Positions 43,413 to 51,209 of a stretch of 64,000 nt of DNA are shown in pieces. Position 1 is the stretch's first letter. The number at the start of each line of letters is the position of its first letter. The notes under the pieces are model-generated. The model was not told the DNA's origin, did not search any database, and saw only the letters and a list, made by a program, of their open reading frames with translations. The stretch is from CBFFRJ01 sp963530515 (lineage in GTDB: Bacteria > Pseudomonadota > Gammaproteobacteria > Enterobacterales > Enterobacteriaceae): NCBI GenBank assembly GCA_963530515.1, contig CAUSEC010000012.1, positions 1-64,000 on the forward strand, given 5' to 3'. The position numbers and the translations under genes are program-made.

Positions 43413-44357
43413 ATGCAATCACTGGTATTCGAACAATTTGGTTCTGCCGATGTGTTGTTTATGCGCGACAGCGCCACGCCCGCACCAGGAGAGGGGGAGA
43501 TCCTCGTTGAACTCGCAGCTGCTGGGCTAAATTTTGCCGATGTCTATCGCAGGCAGGGGCGCTACCCGCTTGCCGGAAATGCCCCCTGGACGGCGGGCTA
43601 TGAAGGCGCCGGGCGCGTGGTGCAGGTGGGCGCGGGTGTGAGCGGCTGGCAGCCGGGGGATCGTATCGGCTTTACCGATGTGCCCCTGGCCCATGCCAGC
43701 CATGTTCGGGTTCCGCAAACCCATGCCATTCACCTGCCCAACTGGCTGAGCGAAAAACACGCCGCCGCCGTGCTGTTGCAGGGGCTGACCGCTGATTACC
43801 TGATTCACGATGTCCTGCCGGTGTTGCCAGGGATGCGGGTTGCCGTGCTGGCTGCGGCGGGCGGCGTGGGACGCCTGCTCACTCAAATGTTGGTTCACCG
43901 GGGAGTGCAGGTGATCGCCGTGGCCTCAAGCCAGGAAAAACAGCAAATCTGCCTGGCCCACGGGGCACAAACGGCGGTGGGCTACGACGACTGGCAAGCC
44001 CATGCTGCAGCCTGTGATATTGTTTTTGACTCTGTCGGCAGCACCCTGCTGCAAAGCCTGGAGGCGCTGAAAGATGGCGGTCGGGTGGTGCTGTTTGGCA
44101 TGTCAGGTGGCAAAATCCCGGCGGTGGACCCGGCTGATTTTCTGCTGAAGTCGTCCGGTGTTCTGGGGGCAGATTTGTGGACCTATTTAACCTCGCAGGC
44201 TGAGCGGCAGCTGCGGGCGGATCGCCTGTTTGGGCTTATCAAAGACGGGCATGTTTCCCTGCCAGCGATGACCGAATTTCCACTGAGCGAAGGGGAGAAA
44301 GCGCACAGCTTGCTGGAGAACCGGGCATTTAGCGGGAAAATCGTGCTGATTCCCTAA
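43413..44357 (+). CDS. Quinone oxidoreductase-like MDR-family protein
   Basis: NADPH-dependent medium-chain reductase of the quinone oxidoreductase/zeta-crystallin type, 314 residues. GroES-like N-terminal domain (AAAGLNFADVYRRQGRYPL), Rossmann motif AAAGGVGRLL (about 150) and C-terminal AHSLLENRAFSGKIVLIP typical of Qor. The Cys/His zinc ligands of alcohol dehydrogenases are not present. Divergent from and probably controlled by the LysR regulator. Confidence 0.88.
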   Translation: MQSLVFEQFGSADVLFMRDSATPAPGEGEILVELAAAGLNFADVYRRQGRYPLAGNAPWTAGYEGAGRVVQVGAGVSGWQPGDRIGFTDVPLAHASHVRVPQTHAIHLPNWLSEKHAAAVLLQGLTADYLIHDVLPVLPGMRVAVLAAAGGVGRLLTQMLVHRGVQVIAVASSQEKQQICLAHGAQTAVGYDDWQAHAAACDIVFDSVGSTLLQSLEALKDGGRVVLFGMSGGKIPAVDPADFLLKSSGVLGADLWTYLTSQAERQLRADRLFGLIKDGHVSLPAMTEFPLSEGEKAHSLLENRAFSGKIVLIP

Positions 44358-44364
44358 GAGAGAA

Positions 44365-44388
44365 AAGCGGGGCAAATACCCCGCTTCA
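44365..44388. terminator. Terminator between convergent oxidoreductase and cybC genes
   Basis: Perfect 8-bp stem AAGCGGGG / CCCCGCTT with loop CAAATA. Confidence 0.7.
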
Positions 44389-44394
44389 GCAGAT

Positions 44395-44784
44395 TTAGCG
44401 GAACTTCTTGTGGTTGGCGTTGCGGGTGGCTTTAAACTCTTCCGCCGCCGCTTTCGCTTCTTTCACTTTGCCTTCATTAGCCAGTTTGAGTGCGCCGTCA
44501 ATCTGACCAATCAGCGTCTCCATCCCCTGATGATAATCTTTCATCTCAGGGCTGTCCGGCGCTTTGCCTTCCAGCTTCGGTGGGGTCGCTTTCTGCGCAT
44601 CCACGGCTGCGGTGCGCATTTTGGTTAAAGCATCTTTGATGGTTGCCGCGTCATCCGCTTTTTCAACCACTTTCAGGTTTTCATTGAGGGTATCCATGTC
44701 CTCGCCAAGATCGGCGGCAAATACCTGCGCCGAACCAAGGACAAGGGTAGAGACAGCTAACATCGCCAGCAGTTTTTTCCGCAT
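44395..44784 (-). CDS. cybC: Cytochrome b562
   Basis: Periplasmic four-helix-bundle haem protein with non-covalent haem b; electron partners unclear. 129 residues with a Sec signal peptide (MRKKLLAMLAVSTLVLGSAQVFA), mature start ADLGEDMDTL. Axial ligands are kept: Met7 of the mature protein and the His in TRNANHKKF. The protein is intact, whereas some E. coli K-12 strains carry a damaged copy (from memory). Confidence 0.94.
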   Translation of the reverse strand: MRKKLLAMLAVSTLVLGSAQVFAADLGEDMDTLNENLKVVEKADDAATIKDALTKMRTAAVDAQKATPPKLEGKAPDSPEMKDYHQGMETLIGQIDGALKLANEGKVKEAKAAAEEFKATRNANHKKFR

Positions 44785-44839
44785 TGCTCACTTCCTTTTT
44801 TTATTATTAAAAAAAGCGATACCCGAAGTATGACGGGCA

Positions 44840-46192
44840 TTACTGGCCGGCGATTTTCATCTCCGGCAACAACACTGAACCACACTGAATATTGCTACGT
44901 GTTTCGATATCGTCAGCAATCGTAACGATATTACTCCACATATCTTTCAGATTTCCTGCAATGGTAATTTCGCTCACCGGGTACTGAATCTCCCCGTTTT
45001 CGACCCAGAAACCCGCCGCACCACGGGAGTAATCCCCGGTAATGCCGCTCACGCCCTGCCCCATCAGTTCGGTCACCACAAGGCCGGTTCCCATCTGTTT
45101 AAGCAGTTGATCAAAGCCTAAACCGCGGCCTTTGATGCGCCAGTTGTGAATACCGCCCGCGTGCCCGGTGCTTTTCAGCCCCAGCTTGCGTGCAGAGTAA
45201 TTGGTAAGGAGCCACTGGGTCAGCACGCCATCTTTGATGATGTCACGGCGCTCGGTGCGCACCCCTTCGCTGTCGAATGGCGTGGAGGCCAGCCCTTTGA
45301 GCAGATGCGGGTGCTCTTCAATGGTCAGCCACTCAGGCAGGATTTGTTTGCCCAAGTGATCGAGCAGGAAGGTGGATTTACGGTACACCGCACCACCAGC
45401 AATCGCACCGACCAGATGACCAAAGAGGCCCGTCGCCACTTCATTGGCAAAAATCACCGGGGCTTTCATGGTCGACAGTTTACGCGGGGCCAGGCGAGAC
45501 AAAGTGCGGCGTGCACACTCTTCACCCACCCATTCAGGGCTTTGCAGGTCGTGAATATCACGACCAATGGTGTAGGCGTAATCGCGTTCCATGTCGCCAT
45601 TTTCTTCGGCAATCACGCAGCTTGAAAGAGAATGGCGGGTGGAGGCATAGCCCTGCAGCATGCCGTGGCTGTTACCGAAGACTTTGATGCCATAGTGGCT
45701 GTTGAAGCTGCCACCTTCGGTATTGTTGATGCGTTTGTCTGCCTGTAACGCGGCCTGCTCGGCACGGGCGGCAAGCTCAATGGCTTCATCCGGGGAGACT
45801 TCCGCCGGGTGGAACAGATCCAGATCCGGTGCCTCAAAAGCCAGCAACTCTTTTTCTGCGACACCCGCATACGGGTCCGGCGAGGTATAGCGGGCAATGT
45901 CCAGCGCCGCCTGCACCGTGCGGGCAATGGCATCCGGGCTTAAATCGGTCGATGAAGCACTGCCTTTGCGGTTTTGATGATAAACCGTGATGCCCAGCGC
46001 ACCGTCACTGTTGAACTCGACGTTCTCCACTTCACCATAGCGCGTACTGACGCTAATCCCGGTGGTCTTGCTGACGGCCACTTCCGCACCGTCTGAATGT
46101 GCAGACGCCAGTTCCAGCGCGGTAGAAACCGCCTCTTCCAGTGCTTTACGTTGTTGTGCAACTTGTGTGATTACTTTCATCGCCAATGCCAT
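44840..46192 (-). CDS. tldE: Metalloprotease subunit TldE (PmbA)
   Basis: Partner of TldD; together they process microcin B17 precursor and degrade the CcdA antitoxin in E. coli. It has 450 residues, same as E. coli, starting MALAMKVITQV. TldE itself lacks the HExxxH site. The ORF is open 148 codons upstream into the antisense of darP, which is not used. Odd: no Shine-Dalgarno-like sequence precedes the ATG (the upstream minus-strand bases read TCTCCTTTAATT). Divergent from darP. Confidence 0.94.
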   Translation of the reverse strand: MALAMKVITQVAQQRKALEEAVSTALELASAHSDGAEVAVSKTTGISVSTRYGEVENVEFNSDGALGITVYHQNRKGSASSTDLSPDAIARTVQAALDIARYTSPDPYAGVAEKELLAFEAPDLDLFHPAEVSPDEAIELAARAEQAALQADKRINNTEGGSFNSHYGIKVFGNSHGMLQGYASTRHSLSSCVIAEENGDMERDYAYTIGRDIHDLQSPEWVGEECARRTLSRLAPRKLSTMKAPVIFANEVATGLFGHLVGAIAGGAVYRKSTFLLDHLGKQILPEWLTIEEHPHLLKGLASTPFDSEGVRTERRDIIKDGVLTQWLLTNYSARKLGLKSTGHAGGIHNWRIKGRGLGFDQLLKQMGTGLVVTELMGQGVSGITGDYSRGAAGFWVENGEIQYPVSEITIAGNLKDMWSNIVTIADDIETRSNIQCGSVLLPEMKIAGQ

Positions 46193-46286
46193 AATTAAAG
46201 GAGAGATAATTTGAAGTCTAACAGAGAACCGTTTTTCAGTGCGCACCTTAACTGGTAACATTAGCCTCTTTTTTAAGGAGCCATAG

Positions 46287-46838
46287 ATGACAAAGCAGCC
46301 CGAAGACTGGCTCGACGACGTTCCCGGTGACGACATCGAGGACGAAGATGATGAGATAATCTGGGTCAGTAAGAGTGAAATTAAGCGCGATGCCGAAGAG
46401 TTAAAACAGCTGGGCCTGGAAATGGTTGAGCTTGGCAAAAACGCGCTCGATAAAATCCCGCTGGACCCGGACCTGCGCGCCGCGATTGAACTCGCCCAGC
46501 GCATCAAGAAAGAAGGCCGCCGACGCCAGCTGCAGCTGATTGGTAAAATGTTGCGCCAGCGCGACGTAGAGCCAATTCGCCAGGCGCTGGATAAGCTGAA
46601 AAACCGCCATAACCAACAGGTGGCGCTTTTCCACAAACTGGAACAGATCCGCGATCGTCTGATTGAAAATGGCGACGATGCGTTGGCAGAAGTGATGAAC
46701 CTGTGGCCTGACGCTGACCGTCAGCAGCTGCGTTCGCTTATCCGTAACGCCAAAAAAGAGAAAGAAGGCAATAAACCGCCGAAATCCTCTCGTTTGATTT
46801 TCCAGTATCTGCGCGAGCTGGCAGAAGGTCAGGAATAA
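46287..46838 (+). CDS. darP: Ribosome maturation factor DarP (YjgA)
   Basis: Binds late 50S precursors and promotes maturation of the peptidyl-transferase centre. It has 183 residues, strongly charged and helical (EDWLDDVPGDDIEDEDDEIIW start, QRIKKEGRRRQLQLIGKMLRQ basic helix in the middle). AAGGAG precedes the ATG. Confidence 0.94.
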   Translation: MTKQPEDWLDDVPGDDIEDEDDEIIWVSKSEIKRDAEELKQLGLEMVELGKNALDKIPLDPDLRAAIELAQRIKKEGRRRQLQLIGKMLRQRDVEPIRQALDKLKNRHNQQVALFHKLEQIRDRLIENGDDALAEVMNLWPDADRQQLRSLIRNAKKEKEGNKPPKSSRLIFQYLRELAEGQE

Positions 46839-46938
46839 TCCCCCTTCTCAGGTGTGCGGACTCACCCTCCGCACATCGCTTTTGTTTTCACATTTCCTCA
46901 TACCTCTCTCCCCTAAGCGCAAAACCCCACCAAAAAAG

Positions 46939-46980
46939 TGTACGCGGTACATAAAACATCTTTACCCAGGTACCGGGTAC
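46939..46980 (+). promoter_or_regulatory. Twin operators of the toxin-antitoxin operon
   Basis: Two 11-bp elements GTAC-N3-GTAC: GTACGCGGTAC (46940-46950, within palindrome TGTACGCGGTACA) and GTACCGGGTAC (46970-46980), centres 30 bp apart, directly upstream of the toxin gene. Expected binding sites for the HTH antitoxin. Confidence 0.75.
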
Positions 46981-47023
46981 ACTTAGAATGAAAAAAAGTA
47001 TTACGCTACTATCAGGGATGAGG

Positions 47024-47341
47024 ATGGTAACTTTTATTGAACTACTGGGTTTTAGCAAACAGCGACAGATACTCTTGCCAGACGACGAATTCCAGGCATT
47101 TCAGGAACGATTAATAGAAGATCCTGAAGCCGGAGATACGATTGCAGGCACAGGCGGATTCAGAAAGATTCGCTGGTGCCGCCAGGGCATGGGAAAGCGT
47201 GGTGGTATTAGAGTGATTTACTATAACGTCATGCTAAAGGGACGGATTTATCTGGCACTGGTTTATCCCAAAAATGAACTCGATGATTTAACAGACGAAC
47301 AAAAGAAAGCGCTGAAAAAATTATCCGATATGTTGATATAA
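47024..47341 (+). CDS. RelE/HigB-type toxin
   Basis: Type II toxin of the RelE/ParE superfamily (probable mRNA interferase), 105 residues. The family-typical start is MVTFIELLGFSKQR; conserved blocks are AGDTIAGTGGFRKIRW and GKRGGIRVIYYNV, and LALVYPKNE near the end. The ATG at 47024 with AGGGATGAGG upstream is chosen over 46988, which adds 12 residues without a ribosome site. Toxin precedes antitoxin, the HigBA order. Confidence 0.82.
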   Translation: MVTFIELLGFSKQRQILLPDDEFQAFQERLIEDPEAGDTIAGTGGFRKIRWCRQGMGKRGGIRVIYYNVMLKGRIYLALVYPKNELDDLTDEQKKALKKLSDMLI

Positions 47342-47408
47342 CGCTGAAGTACTGAGCCCCTCCAGTCAACAAGCCGGACGCAACGTCAACGAAAGCGATG
47401 AGAGAACA

Positions 47409-47705
47409 ATGAAAGACGAATTATTTGCCGATCTGCTGGCCAGTGCAGAAGAGATGGTGAGGATTGAAAAGGGTGAACAAACACCAGCACCGGAGCATGT
47501 TCATACGTTTAGCGACATCGACGTTAAAGCGATTCGTGAAGCGACAGGGTTAAAACAGCAAGACTTTGCCGCAGCCGTAGGTGTCAGCTATGACCTGGTA
47601 AAAAGCTGGGAGTTAAAACGCCGTCAGCCTACCGGCGCGCCAAGAAAACTGCTTTTACTCTTGCAGGCCAATCCCTCTGTCATTAATCAGCTAAAAGCCA
47701 TTTAA
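47409..47705 (+). CDS. HigA/NadS-type HTH antitoxin
   Basis: 98-residue Xre-type DNA-binding antitoxin. N-terminal helix (FADLLASAEEMVRIEKGE) likely wraps the toxin; HTH is AIREATGLKQQDFAAAVGVSYDLVKSWELKRRQPTGA. It lies 67 bp after the toxin gene with its own GAGAG ribosome site. Expected to repress through the two GTAC-N3-GTAC operators. Confidence 0.85.
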   Translation: MKDELFADLLASAEEMVRIEKGEQTPAPEHVHTFSDIDVKAIREATGLKQQDFAAAVGVSYDLVKSWELKRRQPTGAPRKLLLLLQANPSVINQLKAI

Positions 47706-47758
47706 AAATCTACCGCGTCAGTCAGTACGGACGGCGCGGTAATCCCTGCTCAACAGCC

Positions 47759-48046
47759 CTATTTCAAAAAACTGCGCATCGCCAGAATGATGTCCTCGGC
47801 ATTATGGGCAACGTCCTGCTGCGCAAGACCGGCCACCTCGCTGCGCACACTCAGCTCAAGAATTTCACGCATTATGGCTTTCAGCGCGCCGTTGACGGCG
47901 GACAGCTGCTGCAAAGTGCCTGCATAAGGCATCGGGCTGACCAGCAAACCTTCCACTGACGCCAGTTGCCCTTTAAGTTTGTTGAACCTGACCTGAAGTT
48001 TGTGCTGCTCCGACGGCGTGAGACTCAGTTTTTTCTCTTTCATCAT
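47759..48046 (-). CDS. CsoR/RcnR/FrmR-family repressor lacking the metal ligands
   Basis: 95-residue all-helical protein of the DUF156 family: HKLQVRFNKLKGQLASVEGLL, then LQQLSAVNGALKAIMREILE. Aligned by eye with RcnR, the three key positions are replaced: Cys35 by Tyr (PYAGTLQQ), His60 by Ser and His64 by Glu (ILELSVRSEV). There is no Cys in the whole protein. It therefore probably does not sense Ni/Co/Cu or formaldehyde in the known way. It diverges from a FecBCD-type importer and probably controls it through the palindromes at 48083-48109. Confidence 0.8.
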   Translation of the reverse strand: MMKEKKLSLTPSEQHKLQVRFNKLKGQLASVEGLLVSPMPYAGTLQQLSAVNGALKAIMREILELSVRSEVAGLAQQDVAHNAEDIILAMRSFLK

Positions 48047-48082
48047 GGCCTCTCCGATGATGGCGTGTGTTGCTCCCTGATG

Positions 48083-48109
48083 CATAATATGTATTATGTT
48101 ATAACATAA
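48083..48109. promoter_or_regulatory. Overlapping palindromic operators in the divergent promoter
   Basis: A perfect 16-bp palindrome TTATGTTATAACATAA (48094-48109) overlaps CATAATA-TG-TATTATG (48083-48098). Both lie midway in the 82-bp region between the CsoR-family gene and the importer operon, so one repressor could control both. Confidence 0.7.
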
Positions 48110-48128
48110 CAATTTCAGGATCGAGAAC

Positions 48129-49145
48129 GTGTTCATCAGAAAAATAGTATTGCTGTCTGCCCTTTTGGGCTTTACGCAGGCGGGTTTTGCGGCTGAGGCG
48201 TATCCGCTCACGGTGGAAAACTGTGGGGTCAAAGAGACCTTCACGCAGGCCCCTCGGCGGGTGGTGACGGTTGGGCAGCATGAAACAGAACTGCTGCTGG
48301 CGTTGGGGCTTGAGAAGAAAATCAGTGCGACATCGGTATGGTTTGGCCCCTTACCTGCGGCGCTGGCGGAACAGGGCAAAGGTTTGAAAAAGATAGCGGA
48401 TAACGCCCCTTCTTTTGAAGCGGTCACCGCGCAAAATCCAGACCTGGTGCTGGCCCAGTATCACTGGCATATCGGGCCGCAGGGCGAAACGGGCACCCGC
48501 GAACAGTTTGCTTCCCTGGGTATTCCGACCTGGATCTCTCCTGCCGACTGTATCGGCAAAAGCGTCACCGACACCTCTAACAGCGACGGCGCGCGCAGCA
48601 CGCCATTTACCATTGCGGAAATAGAACGTGAAGTTACTGAACTGGCAGCCATTTTCGATGTACCGCTGCAGGGTGAAAATCTCAACCAGGCGCTGGCGCA
48701 ACGGATTAAGAAAGCGCAGGAACGCGTGACAGCCCAGCATAATAAGCCGCTGAAAGTGGTGTTCTGGTTCTCCAGCAGCCGTCTGAAAGGCGACCCCTGG
48801 GTGGCGGGTAACGCTGGCGCACCGGGCTGGATAGGTCACACGCTTGGGCTGAGCAATATCATCGACTCCCGTGATGAATGGCCTGCCGTGACCTGGGAAC
48901 ATATTGCCCAGGCGCAGCCGGATATCATCGTGATTGCCGAAATGTCCCGTCGGCTGTACCCGGCCGATGATGTGGCCGTGAAGACCGCATTTTTGCATGA
49001 CGATCCGGTCACCCGGGACATTCCGGCGGTGAAAAACGGCCACATTATCGTCGTACCCGCCATGTCGCTGAACCCCTCGTTGCGTAACGTCGATGCGGTC
49101 GAGATCATCAGCGAAAAATTAGCGGCGTTCCGGGCGAAGCCATGA
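48129..49145 (+). CDS. FecB/BtuF-type periplasmic substrate-binding protein
   Basis: 338-residue periplasmic binding protein of the iron-siderophore/cobalamin class, with a signal peptide (MFIRKIVLLSALLGFTQAGFA). Family features: RRVVTVGQHETELLLALGL, DLVLAQYHW and the C-terminal DIIVIAEMS. The start is GTG with AGGA 8 bases upstream. Ligand not predictable; an iron chelate, haem, corrinoid or other metal complex are options. The stop overlaps the permease start (ATGA). Confidence 0.85.
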   Translation: MFIRKIVLLSALLGFTQAGFAAEAYPLTVENCGVKETFTQAPRRVVTVGQHETELLLALGLEKKISATSVWFGPLPAALAEQGKGLKKIADNAPSFEAVTAQNPDLVLAQYHWHIGPQGETGTREQFASLGIPTWISPADCIGKSVTDTSNSDGARSTPFTIAEIEREVTELAAIFDVPLQGENLNQALAQRIKKAQERVTAQHNKPLKVVFWFSSSRLKGDPWVAGNAGAPGWIGHTLGLSNIIDSRDEWPAVTWEHIAQAQPDIIVIAEMSRRLYPADDVAVKTAFLHDDPVTRDIPAVKNGHIIVVPAMSLNPSLRNVDAVEIISEKLAAFRAKP

Positions 49146-50194
49146 GTCTTCTCTGCACCCGCTTGCCCTTCACGCTGCCGAGCCTGCGTCACCGCAGCCT
49201 GCTGGCGCTCGGGCTGCTGGCCCTGCCCCTGATGCTGGTCTTCGCGGCAACCGTCGGGGATATGCCGGTCTCTTATGTCAGTGCCGGTAAGGCCATCCTC
49301 AACGGACTGGGGCTGGGCACCTATACCCTGCCACCGGTGGAAGAGGGCATTGTCTGGCAGTACCGAATGAGCCGCGCCCTGATGGCGGCCTGCAGCGGAG
49401 GGGGACTGGCGCTGTGTGGCCTGGTCATGCAGGCGATTTTGCGTAACCCACTGGCGGAGCCCTACTTGTTGGGCATTTCGTCCGGTGCCTCACTGGGTGC
49501 CGTCTGCGTGATGCTGCTGGGGATAGGCGGCAGCACGCTGGGCATCAGCAGCGGTGCGTTTATCGGCGCGTGCTGTGCCTTTGTGCTGATTATGCTCATC
49601 ACCCACGGCATGACCGACAGCCCGCCACGCATACTGCTGGCGGGCATCGCCGGCACCCAGCTCTTTAACGCCATGACCGCGTACATCGTCAGCACATCTG
49701 CCAATGCCGAACAGTCGCGCAGCGTGATGTTCTGGCTACTGGGTAGCCTGAGCGGCGTGCGCTGGCCGGACGCCCTCCTGGCGCTGGCGGTGGTGGCCCT
49801 CGGTTTTCTGGTGATCTTCACCTTTTCACGTGCGCTGGATACCTTCACCTTTGGCGATGAGGTCTCAACCACACTCGGTGTGCCGGTCACCCTGGTGCGG
49901 ATGGTGCTGCTGCTTACCTGCGCGCTGGTGACGGCGGTGATGGTCAGCACCATTGGCGCGGTAGGCTTCGTTGGGCTGGTTATCCCCCACGTCACGCGCA
50001 TGCTGTGTGGCCCCGGCCATCGCCGTTCAATTCCGCTGACCTTCCTGGTCGGCAGTCACTTTATGATCCTCGCCGATGTGGTCTCCCGCACGATCATCAC
50101 CCATCAGGTGCTGCCCATTGGGGTGGTCACCGCACTCGTGGGCGCACCGGCGTTTGTGGTTCTGCTTTATCGCAGCCGGGAGAACAGAGAATGA
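49142..50194 (+). CDS. FecCD-family ABC transporter permease
   Basis: 350-residue permease with about ten membrane helices. Typical motifs: LALCGLVMQAILRNPLAEPYLLGISSGASLGA and IGAVGFVGLVIPHVTRMLCGPGHR. Overlaps both neighbours by 4 bases (ATGA), so the three genes are one tightly coupled unit. No outer-membrane receptor gene is nearby. Confidence 0.9.
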   Translation: MSLLCTRLPFTLPSLRHRSLLALGLLALPLMLVFAATVGDMPVSYVSAGKAILNGLGLGTYTLPPVEEGIVWQYRMSRALMAACSGGGLALCGLVMQAILRNPLAEPYLLGISSGASLGAVCVMLLGIGGSTLGISSGAFIGACCAFVLIMLITHGMTDSPPRILLAGIAGTQLFNAMTAYIVSTSANAEQSRSVMFWLLGSLSGVRWPDALLALAVVALGFLVIFTFSRALDTFTFGDEVSTTLGVPVTLVRMVLLLTCALVTAVMVSTIGAVGFVGLVIPHVTRMLCGPGHRRSIPLTFLVGSHFMILADVVSRTIITHQVLPIGVVTALVGAPAFVVLLYRSRENRE

Positions 50195-50979
50195 CGATTT
50201 CCGTCACTGGATTAGCGCTGACCCTGCAATCCCGGCCAGTGCTGCAAGGCATCAGTCTTGAGCTGGCCACCGGCGAAATCGTCGGGGTACTGGGGCCAAA
50301 CGGCTCGGGAAAATCGACGCTACTGCGCTGCATGGCCGGGTTGTTCCCCCGTCATGCACGCGATGTCCGCATTGAAGGTATCCCGCTCAGCGAGATATCG
50401 TTACGTGACCGGGCGAAGCGGCTGGCGTTTGTACCCCAGCACGCTGAAGTTGATGACTGTCTTACCGTCGGGCAGATCGTCCGTCTGGGCCGCACGCCCC
50501 ATCGCCGGGGCCTGTTAGGCTGGAACAGGGCTGATGACAGCGCTGTGGAGGAGGCCATCCGGCTGATGACGCTCTCCGGCCTGCGCCAGCGCCGCTGGCG
50601 GCAGCTTTCTGGCGGTGAACGCCAGCGCACCCAGATAGCCCGCGCGCTGGCCCAGCAGCCGCAGTTGCTGATCCTCGATGAACCGACCAATCACCTGGAT
50701 ATTGAGCACCAGCTGGAGCTGATGACGCTAATTACCCGGCTGCCCATCACGGTGGTTGTCGCCCTACATGACCTCAACCTTGCCGCCAACTATTGCCAGC
50801 GCCTGGTGTTGCTGAACAACGGAAAAGTGGTCGCCAACGGCCCACCGGAGGCGGTGCTGACGCCGGGTCTTATCGAGCAGACCTGGCGGGTGAAAGCACA
50901 GGTGATAAAGGAAGAAGCGTCGTTGAACATCCGCTATGCCATGCGGTCATCCCCCTCGCCTTTTCCGCACTTATGTTGA
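50191..50979 (+). CDS. FecE/BtuD-type ABC transporter ATP-binding protein
   Basis: 262-residue ATPase that drives the importer. Walker A GPNGSGKST (35-43), signature LSGGERQR, Walker B LLILDEPTNHLD, and switch His in ALHDLNLA. Start is the ATG overlapping the permease stop; a longer ORF to 50005 is antisense-like read-through of the permease in another frame. Followed by a strong hairpin. Confidence 0.92.
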   Translation: MTISVTGLALTLQSRPVLQGISLELATGEIVGVLGPNGSGKSTLLRCMAGLFPRHARDVRIEGIPLSEISLRDRAKRLAFVPQHAEVDDCLTVGQIVRLGRTPHRRGLLGWNRADDSAVEEAIRLMTLSGLRQRRWRQLSGGERQRTQIARALAQQPQLLILDEPTNHLDIEHQLELMTLITRLPITVVVALHDLNLAANYCQRLVLLNNGKVVANGPPEAVLTPGLIEQTWRVKAQVIKEEASLNIRYAMRSSPSPFPHLC

Positions 50980-51071
50980 TGATTTTACAGTCACCAATAA
51001 GCTGAATCGTTAAAGCTATTGCCGTTACATTTCACAATTATTTTGTATGCAATCGACTCATTGCATTGATA

Positions 51072-51103
51072 AAAGCGATCAAAAGCCAATTTTTGATCGC
51101 TTT
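51072..51103. terminator. Terminator after the ABC importer operon
   Basis: Perfect 13-bp stem AAAGCGATCAAAA / TTTTGATCGCTTT with loop GCCAAT, about 90 bp after the last importer gene. Confidence 0.75.
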
Positions 51104-51122
51104 ATTGCGCTTTATTACGTCA

Positions 51123-51138
51123 GATGAAACGGATCACA
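51123..51138 (+). promoter_or_regulatory. Weak CRP-type site upstream of the DUF4432 gene
   Basis: GATGA-AACGGA-TCACA: right half perfect, left half 3 of 5, 71 bp upstream of the start codon. Suggestive only. Confidence 0.35.
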
Positions 51139-51209
51139 TTTTTCATCGTCAGCAATTATTAGATTTCAGGGGCTATAAACATAATCGATTCAGCAAAAAG
51201 GAATAAATA

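Noticed and set aside
46988..47023. Upstream start for the HigB-like toxin
   Set aside because: No ribosome site; family proteins start at the internal Met-Val/Thr-Thr-Phe-Ile-Glu, which has AGGGATGAGG before it.
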